In this document: piece after piece, positions 11,411 to 21,258 of the stretch
Layout: every line of letters starts with the position of its first letter
Position numbering within the stretch: the first letter of the stretch is position 1
Position numbers and translations under genes: made by a program
NCBI GenBank assembly: GCA_002964805.2
Contig: PUDQ02000034.1
Span: 62,001-126,000 of the forward strand
Source: Trametes villosa
Lineage: Eukaryota > Basidiomycota > Agaricomycetes > Polyporales > Polyporaceae
Reading direction: 5' to 3'
DNA length: 64,000 bases
Notes under the pieces: model-generated
Database searches by the model: none
The model's input: only the letters and a program-made list of their open reading frames with translations
What the model was told of the DNA's origin: nothing

Positions 11411-13660
11411 CTAAGGTATACTAGTGGGAGTGTTGCGGTAGGCGGTGATGCGGTCGAATGCGGAGTCCAAGATGCAGGGTTGTGATGTTGGTGTGTTGTC
11501 GATAGCGTTGAGACGATAATAAGTTATGTCAAGGGTTGAACGGCTCTTGTAAAGTCTGACAATGAGGGCGTTAGCTTCCGTAATCCTAGCAGCAAGACGA
11601 GGGCGGCGCACTAATGTTTTCAGGCTTCCGATCTAAGGGACCGAAAGCCGCGTTAGCGTTCAAGCTGAAGTGGTTTGCCGCCAGTACTGACCTGTGGTTC
11701 TGTAAAGTTCACCATCTCTAGCGTCTTCTCCGGTCCCTCTTGGCATCGCAAGTCGGGGTCGCTCGCTTGGCTCTTTGAACGCTGTTTCCAGCTATCCCTG
11801 CGCCGCTTGCTCCAGCTGTGCAGCTTGCGGGAGTGGTCGTGCAGTTGGAATCTGTGGTGGACCCGGCATGTGTCAGAGATGCGTATACATGCATATAGAG
11901 AAAGAGACCCACGTTAAAGACTGGATGAGATGTCCGAGGGGTTGGTTCGGTTCGAGCCCTGTACGATGTTAGCGCTGTAGAGGCCGAGCGGTAGTTGCGA
12001 TGCGCTTACTGAGCATCTGGATAAGGGCCTACATGCCGCGTTAGTTACGTTAGTTAGAGTCTGACGTGGTGCAACGAGCGTTCCATACCTGTGTGAACGA
12101 GTGACGCTTAGAATCCCAAGTCATCTGCGAATCTCCGCAGGCAGAGATGGAGACCTGGGGACCCGCACATGTGAGAACAAAACTCAACGAAAGCGTCAAC
12201 GGATACGTACCACATTCGGCCCTTGGGGGTTCGGGTTGCAAGCACCATCCGGCTTCTCGCACCAGCCGTTGCACGCCCTCATGTCCGTCGGCGACGCGCA
12301 CACGGGCGCATCGAACTCCATGTCAGAGAGCTCGGAGCTTTGTCCCACAACGTCCAACGATAGCTGGGATCCGCAGTGTTCGAGCACCTGGGCGAGCATC
12401 GAGCTGGGCCGGCGCTTCACCGACACGGGCTGGCTGTGGATTGAGAACCGCCGCGCTTTCCCATCGCTGGTGTCGACGACTCCCACAGAGGTGTTCATGA
12501 TCAGAACTTCGTCCTCGCTGACCCGTTTGCGCTGGTAGATGCGCACGCTGGAGGTGGAGTTTGCTGGTAGAGCGGGGTTAGCATGTGGATGCAATGCGGC
12601 TCGAAGGGTAGACGCACTTCGACTGGGTGTGGTACTCTTCGAAGGAATCTTCTTGGTGATAAACTTCACTCCTGACTGCGTTATATCTACCACCACGAGG
12701 TAAGGACCTGCGCTCTGCAGCTCTCCGATTCCTACAAAACTTACGATGGCCGTTCTTCCGCCCTGTTCGAGAATTAGTGAGCTCATGCGTTCGCCAAGTT
12801 CCGGGGATGTTGACTTACGAACTTGGCGCCACATCGTCTTCTGGTTTCGGAAGCCTGGACTGATCCACGGGAAGTAGACGTTGTTGCATAGATAGTGATC
12901 GAGATCGAGGAGCGTGCCCGAGTGGCACGAGTCGAAGATCGCGGTGAGATTCGCGTCGTTCGGAAGCGTGTCGACGAGCAGCTTGCGGAGCTTGTTGTCC
13001 AGAATCATCCGCTTCCGCGTCGCTGCACTCTCTGGGTACTGCCAATGATCGACGGGAACGAGGTCTAAGGCGAGCGCCTGTCAATCAGGGAGGCTTCCGG
13101 GAGGTGGAGTGACCTACACTCGTCCATCCCGTCTTCTTCGTCGGTGTTGGGGCTTTCAACTTGTCCGGAATGCCCCGAATCTGCGGGACATGAGGTTAGG
13201 CTATACCCCGATTTGGCGCACAATAAACGACGTACAATAGAACATGAAGCTATCCCCCGATCGAGCTCCATGAACGAGCTTGCGGATCTCGCGAAGCTGC
13301 ACACATGTACAACAAGGACAGTCAAGCATCATCAAACAAAACGGGAAGCGGTGGACCCACAATGTTGTCTCTTGTGGGCGCGCAGCGGGGATCGCCCTCC
13401 TCTTCGTCTAGCAGCATCACGATGTTCTCCCGCCGATACCCGTATTTCGCTGCTTCAATCAGTACACAGTAAGTCGGAACAGTACACAACGCACCTATCA
13501 GAAGGTCTGCGAACGCCCTCGTGTCGTCCCGAGCATGGCATAGCGGGGCAAACTCCGGATGCGGGGGTGCGTCGGTATAGTTGATGCCGATGAGCAGCGC
13601 CTTCTTCACGGGCCTGTCCACGCGAGAGGATGCGCGGCGCGCGGGACCAATCTTCACCAT
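11411..13660 (-). CDS. Caspase-like protease B (metacaspase, peptidase C14 family)
   Basis: Minus-strand gene starting at ATG 13660-13658 (MVKIGPARRASS). Early exons give VKKALLIGINYTD, then GYRRENIVMLLDEEEGD, then LREIRKLVHGARSGD with FMFYYSGHSGQVES (catalytic His), DEEDGMDEYLVPVDHW, LRKLLVDTLPNDANLTAIF and DSCHSGTLLDLDHYLCN (catalytic Cys). Four short introns separate these blocks. The following exon (to about 12200) is open and may hold further small introns. Downstream exons give CNGWC, VSISACGDSQMTWD, SFTQALIQML, then FQLHDHSRKLHSWSKRRR and EMVNFTEPQIGSLKTLVRR. The last frame stops at 11411, giving a longer tail than gene A. Both active-site blocks look intact, so an active Arg/Lys-specific protease is likely. 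It lies tandem with gene A, same strand, about 780 bp apart. Borders of the middle and last exons are uncertain. Confidence 0.83.
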
Positions 13661-16395
13661 TCCGCTGAGCTCGGGGGTTGCGCGGAGGGTAGGCGAAGGT
13701 CACGAGTGGATCGCGGGAGAGCGGGGATTCGGTAGGGGGAAGCAATCAGAGGGAATGAGACATCCGGGCAGGCGAGCACCAGAGCTACTTGAAGACTCCC
13801 CGGCCTGTGGCCGTACCGGTACCGTAATCGAGCACGTACAGCAGCCGTGCGGGAGTCCGGAGATGAAGGCGCGGCAAAGAGGGATGAAGACCAGCAGGGT
13901 GGACGGACTAAGGGAACGTGCAGAACGCGAAGACTTCGAGTACTGGCCCTCAGAGTCCTCGGGTGCGGGGCGTGGAGTGGACTGCCTCTGTGTCGATAGA
14001 TGGCACAGCACGGGCCTGGGGAGCAGGTTGGTCGTCGTCGAGGGGAAGGCGGTCCACCGCCTGTGCCTTGGGCATGGCCGCGGGCGTCCATCACCGTACC
14101 AGTCAAAGTTCCCGCCAGGGCCGCGGCGAGCGGGACCGGCGTCTCTCTCTCTTTCCCATCATCTCCCGCGTCTCGACGACAGCCCCAGGCTGAGGCATTC
14201 AAACTCGCATGTCTGAATGTACTCATCCTGTTGGCCTCATGCTCACCGTAAGTTCACGGAAACCCATTGCGGCGCGGGGACGCGGAGCATCGAGACGCGT
14301 TTTACCTGTCACTTCCTGTGAGCACATCCGCTAGTCGAGGGCCTACTAACCCCACCATCCGTTCATCCGTTTCCTCCAGCACATACATGGCTATAATACA
14401 GCACCAAGTATACGCCTTGCGTAACATGAGGCGTATTTTTGCGCGGCAGGCCGTACCGATCAAACCACATCGCACACCCTCAAGGCAGGCAGTGTCCTGA
14501 CCGAGCAAAGTAGCGCCGCGGGATGCGGCCGTACGTGCCCCGCCATGACACCGCGTCATTGTCCTGGCCTATGTGGCTACAGCACGACACCGGGCCTGAC
14601 AGCCGCAGCGAGGCGGGCGAGGGAGGGCGGAGGACCTGCATACGATTCTCACCGGATCCGAATCCCGATCCCGTAACGCTGCGCGCACGGTGGGCTTCGA
14701 CATTGCAATCCTGGTAATCGACGCTCCGCGGTATACTCCCTCGTGCCCGACGCGCAGCCATCTACTTCTGCGCCCCCACATATGGACTTCGGTCAAACCA
14801 CTTCGAAGCGTTTCATCTGCAGAGAACGATATCCTAGCAGCCACGCGCCGTGCCCGCCCACGCTGCATCCGATCCTAGCATTCAGTCATCCCCACCGATC
14901 GCGCCGCCCGGTTCTTCTCCGCCTGCGCAGACGATGCCCCCGCCGGACGACCCCTGCCGTCCCTGAGCATCCTCCGAAACACTACCCTGCCAGGAACCGA
15001 GGACAGAAGTGGAGCATCGGACCGCCGCCGCCTCCCCGCCCACACGATTGCAGCGCGATACCGCGCCTGCTGACCACTGGCGCGGGGACCGCGCGCGGAA
15101 GGCCCTGTCCCTTCTCCGCCATGCACGCCCCGGGTCCCGCCGAAATGAGCACAGCTGCGTCGCGCGTCGTTCATGTGCCTCGCGCGCGGTAGAAGTCTAT
15201 GCGTCTATCCCCTTCGCCCTCCCTCTCCCTTCCCCTTGCGGCATCGTCACGCGAGCCCGCGCCGAATACGCCACAAACGTGTCGACGAGCTTCCCGAGCA
15301 TGCGCGTACGCAGAAGCTACGGGACGCGGCCTCTAATTCCGCCTTCCTCGGTTTCATAGGACGCTCCCTCTCCCGCTCCGCGCGGGGGCGACTGAGGTCC
15401 GAGCGCACGACGTCATGCACAAGTATACGCCGTAGATCGTCGCTATCCGTATACACGCAGATAACCGCGCGTTTGCCCCGTGCCACCGTGGCTTTTGTCG
15501 CGTTTCGCCCAGGCCGTCCAGTGTCCCCCACGTACGCGCGCGGCCCGAGCGTGGACGCGTGCTCCTCCCCGCATTTCTATCATAGACAGATGCCAATCAT
15601 GAACCTGTGGTTGCTGTCAGCTGTACCGGCGCCCGCGTCACGCATCCTAGGACGCGCTGCTATTTTTTCGCGGCCTATCTAGAGACGCCGATGAATGGGA
15701 GTACGTGTAACGGCGCCTCGAGGCAAGCAGGGAAGGGCGGGGCGCGCGACTTCCCCGACGTGGGCGGTGCCTGTAGCGTGCAGTGTGCACTGCCGATCGA
15801 CCACATCCCCCACTCGCGCTCCGATCGAAGATGCTGTTCTGTGTTCAATATCGGTGTAATGGCCATGTGCCTCGGCGTGCCTGGGATCACGGAGCTTTGC
15901 CAACTCGGATGCTTCGGTAGGCTGGAGCCTGTGGGGGGAATGCGCTGCCGCTCGTACCAGTGGAAGTTCGACAAGCGATAGGTCGGTGGAATGGCGATTC
16001 CGTGCGGGCGCGGTGAATTATTCCATACGGGGACTGCATCCGTTCGCTACGGGGGCGAGAGGCTGCGAGATGTTCGTCGTAACGAGTGCCATTAATCAGG
16101 TCGTCGGCGTCATAACGCGTAGGTGTACATACAACATAAGTAGAGTGCTAAAGATAAGGTCGTAACGGTATTGATGCGAGATGTACAGTGCTATGTGGTA
16201 CTTTATGCGTTGGTGGGTCGTAAGAGCGGGCGAGGGGGTATCGGTTACAGGGTACAATTAGAGTACAGAGGCAGTCCGGGGTATAATGCGCTGCGAAGTC
16301 CATGGAGAGCGAGCGAGAGCGGCAAAGCGACGACGGGGACACGGGCGGCAGGGGTGGGCGATGGGAACAGTAATCGCGCAGCGGCGCGTCGCGAC
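13661..16395. other. Gene-poor stretch, 2.7 kb
   Basis: No supported gene. The frames 13581-14216 (+), 13654-14226 (-) and 14743-15192 (+) overlap in GC-rich DNA and look like shadows. Frames at 15607-15981 (+) and 15675-15974 (-) are antisense to each other with no recognisable motif. Confidence 0.45.
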
Positions 16396-17136
16396 TCACG
16401 GTCGCGCGACGTGTAGCCGCCAAACCACGCCCGGCGCAAGGCCCTTCGCGGAGTTGCCCTCGGGGACGAGCGACAGCCCGCGGAACATGCGCGTGTCGCA
16501 CAGGAAGTCGACGCGCTTGATGCCCTTGTCCTTCTCCAGCATGCGCTCGGACTCGCGCGCGACGGGCATGAGCGTCCAGCGCGCGAAGAACGTGTTGTGC
16601 ACGCGCTGCTGGTGGCCGAGGTCGCACATCGCGAGCTCCGTGTGGGTCACGGCGAGGCGCAGCGCGCGGTAGAGCGTGTACAGGACGTCGCCGACGGTGA
16701 CGTACGGCGCAGCCCACGGCGCGTCGGGCTTCGGGGTGACCGTGATCGACCACGGGAGCTGCTCGGAGATGATGGTGATGGACGCGAGCTTGGGCATCGT
16801 CGCGGCCTCCGTCGCCAGCGTCGAGGACATCGGACCCACGACGTTTGACGATGACCGAACCAGCGCGGTATCGACAGGCAGAGCGAGGTCCCACGTTAGG
16901 GGGGCGCCAACCCCGGGAGCGCACGCGAGGGCGGGGTGGACCTGCACCGCGCCGGGAATTGGCGACGCCGGGTAGTAGAGCGGCGAGGGCGTGCGGCGGT
17001 GCTTGGAGGGAAGTGGTGTTGAGAGCAGGCTCGGTGGTGTCGCCGGTCCCGGGGACGACGCGAGCGAGGCATCGGAGAACGTCGAGGACGGGGTGGACGG
17101 GATGTCCGCGAACCGGACGCGGTGGTGTCCAGGCAT
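16396..17136 (-). CDS. DUF6699 family protein 2
   Basis: Single-exon 246-residue frame from ATG 17136-17134 to TGA 16396-16398. It begins MPGHHRVRFADIP and continues with TPSSTFSDASLA and SSPGPATPP, closely mirroring the start of DUF6699 protein 1. The domain follows: VHPALACAPGVG, LTWDLALP, a P-W-S-I-T-V block, APYVTVGDVLYTLYRALRLA (about 143-162), a charged helix, and KRVDFLCDTRMFRGLSLVP. Function unknown; no targeting signal seen. A GTG/CAC trinucleotide run lies just upstream. Together with proteins 1 and 4 it forms the VRF-motif subgroup of this window. Confidence 0.85.
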   Translation of the reverse strand: MPGHHRVRFADIPSTPSSTFSDASLASSPGPATPPSLLSTPLPSKHRRTPSPLYYPASPIPGAVQVHPALACAPGVGAPLTWDLALPVDTALVRSSSNVVGPMSSTLATEAATMPKLASITIISEQLPWSITVTPKPDAPWAAPYVTVGDVLYTLYRALRLAVTHTELAMCDLGHQQRVHNTFFARWTLMPVARESERMLEKDKGIKRVDFLCDTRMFRGLSLVPEGNSAKGLAPGVVWRLHVARP

Positions 17137-17157
17137 TCTCGACGGTTGTACGGGGAT

Positions 17158-17190
17158 GTGGTGGTGGTGGTGGTGATGGTGGTGGTAGCG
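17158..17190. repeat. GTG-type trinucleotide run
   Basis: Imperfect (GTG)n on the plus strand with a GAT interruption, 20-55 bp upstream of the start of DUF6699 gene 2, so probably within its 5' UTR or promoter. Confidence 0.6.
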
Positions 17191-18321
17191 GTTAGAGGGC
17201 GCGGTATGCAGAATGGTTGTGCGCGGGATGTGTTCGGGGCGGGACCTGTTGTGAAGGGGGTGTGACGATCGTCTTTAAGTAGAGGGCGGGCCCGGCGGGG
17301 GGACGATCTGGGGGCGCAGGCCCGCAGCCGAAGCGAAGGATCGTAGTACGAACCGCCCCGCCCTTCCGAGCTGTGCAGCCTCCAACTGCACCGGTCGGGG
17401 TGGATTGCGCCCCAAGTGCACGGAAGACTCAGCGTGAGTCAGTGCCGAGGCAGAGCCGGCGACGACTCGTCCTGCGCACATTGAAATTCCGACAGGCTTC
17501 GCAACCACAATCCAAGGACACGCATGACCCGCCCCCGCCCCGGGCGCATGCGACGATCCCAGGAGTGCGAGTGAGGACTTGCCAAGCGAGGTAAATGGTC
17601 GCTCGAATAGGCACCTAATTTACCGCCCAACTGCTGTGCGCCGCCGATGCAATCTCCACCGCATTGCCGCGACGCGCGCTCTTCCTGGACGCGACCCACG
17701 ACATGGCGGAAAACCTGGTCTGATATATGGGCACCTGCCATAACGCGCTGAAGAGGCCCGTAAGTCCCAGTGATTCTTATCTCTCGCCCGGATCACGAGC
17801 GGGAGTACTGAGCAAATTGCAGGGACCGCCGCGTCACGACGCTTTCCTTTCTCTCTCCCCCTGAGAACGCAGCCGCCAACGTGCTGCGGATGTGCGCGAC
17901 ACGTCGCGGGGAACCATGCGTTGCGGTCTGCTGGGCATCTTGCGGACCAGCGAACATCTCTCGACAGTGCGCAGGCGACAGATGGAGCGGCCCCATGCTG
18001 CGAACGCTGAGGTGGTCGCGGCATACTGCGCCTCCCGGATTGGCTTTGCTCCGCGCGTGCTGCAGGCTGTTCTTGATTCTGACGAGCACCCATCATAGCT
18101 CTTTCCACGCCCGCCCGTATGTCCATGTCAACCACCGCGGCAATGTTCCAGAGGATGTGGTACAACGCCAAACCGGTGCATCAGCGCTTCAGCGCTCGTC
18201 CAGAGGCGCGCCTATCGCGTTCTTCGAGTTCCCTGCGGTACCGCCAAGGTACAGTGCCGGACAACCAAAGCTGACAAGTCGGCTAGCGCCCGAAGGAGAT
18301 TTTTTAGAGGAAATCTGACTT

Positions 18322-18410
18322 CGGAAACATGATCAGGGAGGCGAAAGGAGCCCAAAAACGCACTTCCGAAGTTTTTCCTGTGGATTTTGAGTGTGGGACG
18401 ATTTTTTGGG
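18322..18410 (+). repeat. Diverged direct repeat, copy 1
   Basis: Starts cggaaacatg and ends near gacgattttttgg. Aligns with copy 2 at 18705-18792 over the shared blocks cggaaacatg, aaaaac.cactt, and gtg.gg.acgattttt.gg. Confidence 0.6.
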
Positions 18411-18704
18411 CCGTTTGCACGCGACCCCATACCCCTTCTGGAGGGTCCGGAGGTCCGGGGTACCATGTCATACCGGAGGGGTAAGGTTGTGTTAGAGGTT
18501 TGCTTACCCACCGACTCCGACTTTAAAGCGGGGACTAGAATTTGAAGCCAACCAAGAGGACTCCGACCGTTTGTCCGGGCTCGAGAGGCCGGAAGGCCGG
18601 GCTCGCGCTGGATGTCCTGGGCGCTAGCGGCTCTGCTCCGGCGCTAGAGCCACATTCAGTGGCTTCGCCTTCCTCAACGGGATTTTTTACGGCCTGCCCA
18701 ACCA

Positions 18705-18792
18705 CGGAAACATGCACAGAAAGGCTGAAATACGCTAAAAACACACTTTTCGGAGCTCCTGGGCGCTTTTTCGGTGGTGGACGATTTTTCGG
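18705..18792 (+). repeat. Diverged direct repeat, copy 2
   Basis: Second copy of the 18322-18410 unit, same orientation, 383 bp downstream. Confidence 0.6.
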
Positions 18793-20055
18793 AGGTCAAA
18801 ATCAATAAATCATCAATTATGAAGGCACGAATGCTCTGATTGCTTTCAAACTTGGTCTAGGATGGTCGTATAGTCAATGCGTATCGTTTCCAGTGGTTCC
18901 GGAACCCGTAAAAAATGGGCGAACAAAATTGTCGACTTTGGTTGTCCGGCACTGTACCGCCTCCCCCGACGCGTAGGTGGCCTCCCCCAGGCGTTTCTCA
19001 CCTGGTCTAGCCGCTCTAATATATGGCGACGCAGCGGGCGTTCTCGCGCTACAACGACTTCAATTTTGAAGCAGGTGTCACGGTACGTGGATTGAACTGC
19101 AGTTTACGAGACTCTGTGACTCAGGCGCATCATCTGCTCAACTTCGGAGACAACGGGGTTCCGTGGCGTCGTCGGCCATGTCTTGCCGCCCTTTTGGCAA
19201 GTGGAGGCTGCGGGTATACTGCTGAGATTGCACAACACATGCGAAGTGCATGCGGGGTCAGAGAGTTCTGTCACTGCTCGGCCTGGAACTAGTACTTTGG
19301 ACGCTACACATTTCCGGATATCTCCGCGCCGAGTGGTCGGCTGCCCGAATGGTCGGGGAAGTAGTAAGTAGCATCGTTCTTGTGCGGATGCTCAACAGGT
19401 CTTGAGAATAACATCTGATGAGTTAGACACGTCTTTCAAACGTTGCATGCACGCTGCGGACCTTGCAAGAAGTACCGTCGGTGACTGCGGCGCACGTATA
19501 TCGAGATGTTCTTGGTGTAATTCGCCCACGTGGGGGGGGGGAATGCGTTTCGGTTTATTTCCACGAGCCGCACGAGTACTAATCTAATTACGCGATCAAG
19601 CACTAGGTAACAGCTACTAAACCACGAGCAAACGCTTAGATGAAGGGATCCCACTTCCACTCGCCTGGCCTATACCGCAGTCACAATATATCTCTTGCTC
19701 AAGCCTCAGAGACCTTTCATCCCGGCGCTCGAGGCGCAGGAGCTGTGCTAAAACCCCAGGAAAAATTCGTGAAAAACCTGTAAGGAGAAGGCTCGCCGTT
19801 GCCCAGCAAAAGCCCTCGTCACTCACACAGCTCCGAATGAAAGATACTCATTGTCCATTGCATGAGGTACACTGCATCTGCAGCAGGCAGGAGCCGACGC
19901 ACGTCTACTACTATCAATACCCATCACGGGCAATCTGTAGCACCCCAAGGGTCAGTTCACTGACATTGTCCCATACGGGCCAAGGGTACGCATCGCCGTC
20001 CAGCGAGGTTCCGTTTTCACCCCATCCTGCGGATGGTCGCAACAGGCACAGGCCC

Positions 20056-20880
20056 CTAGGGGTCAAGTGCAGTCAGGGTGTCATCGTCGACGAGCAGGGG
20101 AGGCTCAGCCTCGCAGAAGTCGAAGATGTCGGCGACATAGGCCGCGAGTATAGGGAGCAGCTTCTCCTTTCCCAGCAGCATGTCGACGAACGCCGCCGCC
20201 GCCTCCCGATCCGCCACTGAAGGGTGGGCAATTTCGTGCGTGCTCGCTCGAGGAAGCTGTCTCGGAGGGCGACAAGGGGCGCACCGGCGCCGTCGCATTC
20301 AAGGAGGGCGCGCCGCTCCTCCACTATTGCACCGCGTCGGCGGCAGAAGCAACAGATGCGCCGCTCGCGGCGCGGTGGCTCGGCCGCGCACAGGTCGAAG
20401 ACGTCCGCGACGCATAATGCGAACGCGAGGACGCTTTCTCCCATCTGGGGAGCGTGTCTAGCAGCGAAGCAGGGGACGCCATGCATGCGGGGACTCAGGT
20501 ATCTGCAGACCTTCGCATCGCAGAGAACCGGACATTTGTCCTCGATTGCCCTGCGGCGCCAGTCTCGATGCACCGTCCCTGCATTCTTCCGGTGCATGCG
20601 GCATGCGAACCCGGGCATCCATGCACTTCCAGTGTCATGGGCATCCTGGCGTCCTCCAAAGGCCCTCCTGAGGCACCTCGAGACCGTCCCAGGGAAACAC
20701 GAACAGGATGGGCCCCTGGGCGGGCGGGCTTGGCGCCCGTAGCCGTCATCCACAACAGCGTCGAGCCATCCATCATCTTCCGGCCTTCTGAAGGCAGAAT
20801 AGACATCCTAGAACCCTCTAGCGTCCTCCAAAGGCTACCCTGCGGTACCTTGAGACTGCCCTAGAGTGGTTCCACGCGGG
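20056..20880 (-). pseudogene. Scrambled gene relic with internal duplications
   Basis: Two overlapping minus frames (20073-20753 and 20056-20298) carry protein-like pieces that repeat each other. CVADVFDLCAAEPP (from about 20379-20452) and YVADIFDFCEAEPP (about 20100-20172) are copies of one motif in different frames. A second pair, related to VSRCLRRAFGGR and VSRYRRVAFGGR, lies at about 20650-20695 and 20820-20865. The gene family is not recognised. Frame changes between copies and lack of a single coherent frame suggest a decayed, rearranged gene. It directly abuts the left end of the large transposon. Confidence 0.4.
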
Positions 20881-20913
20881 GGGAGATCCACGTTGGTGTT
20901 TGCCGTCTTGAAC

Positions 20914-20945
20914 CCCAGTGAGAATCGGACATATTCGTCTGTATT
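20914..20945 (+). repeat. Left terminal inverted repeat of the transposon
   Basis: About 32 bp pairing with 29582-29613. The first 21 bases are identical to the inverted right end; a few mismatches follow. Confidence 0.88.
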
Positions 20946-21258
20946 GAAAGCTATGCGCATGTAGCCCGAGTAATCGCGATGTAATCGAGTCCTGGAGCGA
21001 CCTATCCAGATCTATTAAAGCTGTTCTGACCGCCTTGATCGCGGCTTTCAAAGCAATGCGACGGGCGCTTACAGTGCTCATTTCGATCTCGCCGACATTC
21101 TCGCGGCTCTGTCACTTTGCGTTCGCGCCCGGAACCTGTTGTCCAAGAATACGCCTCCCATACCTGTGCGCACTGCAGCCGTGTCAATATATCTATGCCG
21201 ACCTACCCCGCGCGCGACCCGTCGCTGCCCCCGCTCCTTCCCACCCTAGGCTGCTGGC

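Larger units (their letters stand above)
17191..20050. other. Gene-poor stretch, 2.9 kb, with repeat relics
   Basis: No supported gene. The minus frame 17620-18171 has a protein-like start (ALYHILWNIAAVVDMD) but soon turns into low-quality sequence and matches nothing I know. A diverged direct repeat (18322-18410 and 18705-18792) lies in an AT-richer part, consistent with old transposon debris. Confidence 0.4.

Noticed and set aside
13581..14226. Long overlapping frames on both strands upstream of caspase B
   Set aside because: They overlap in GC-rich DNA, show Arg/Pro/Ser bias and no motif.
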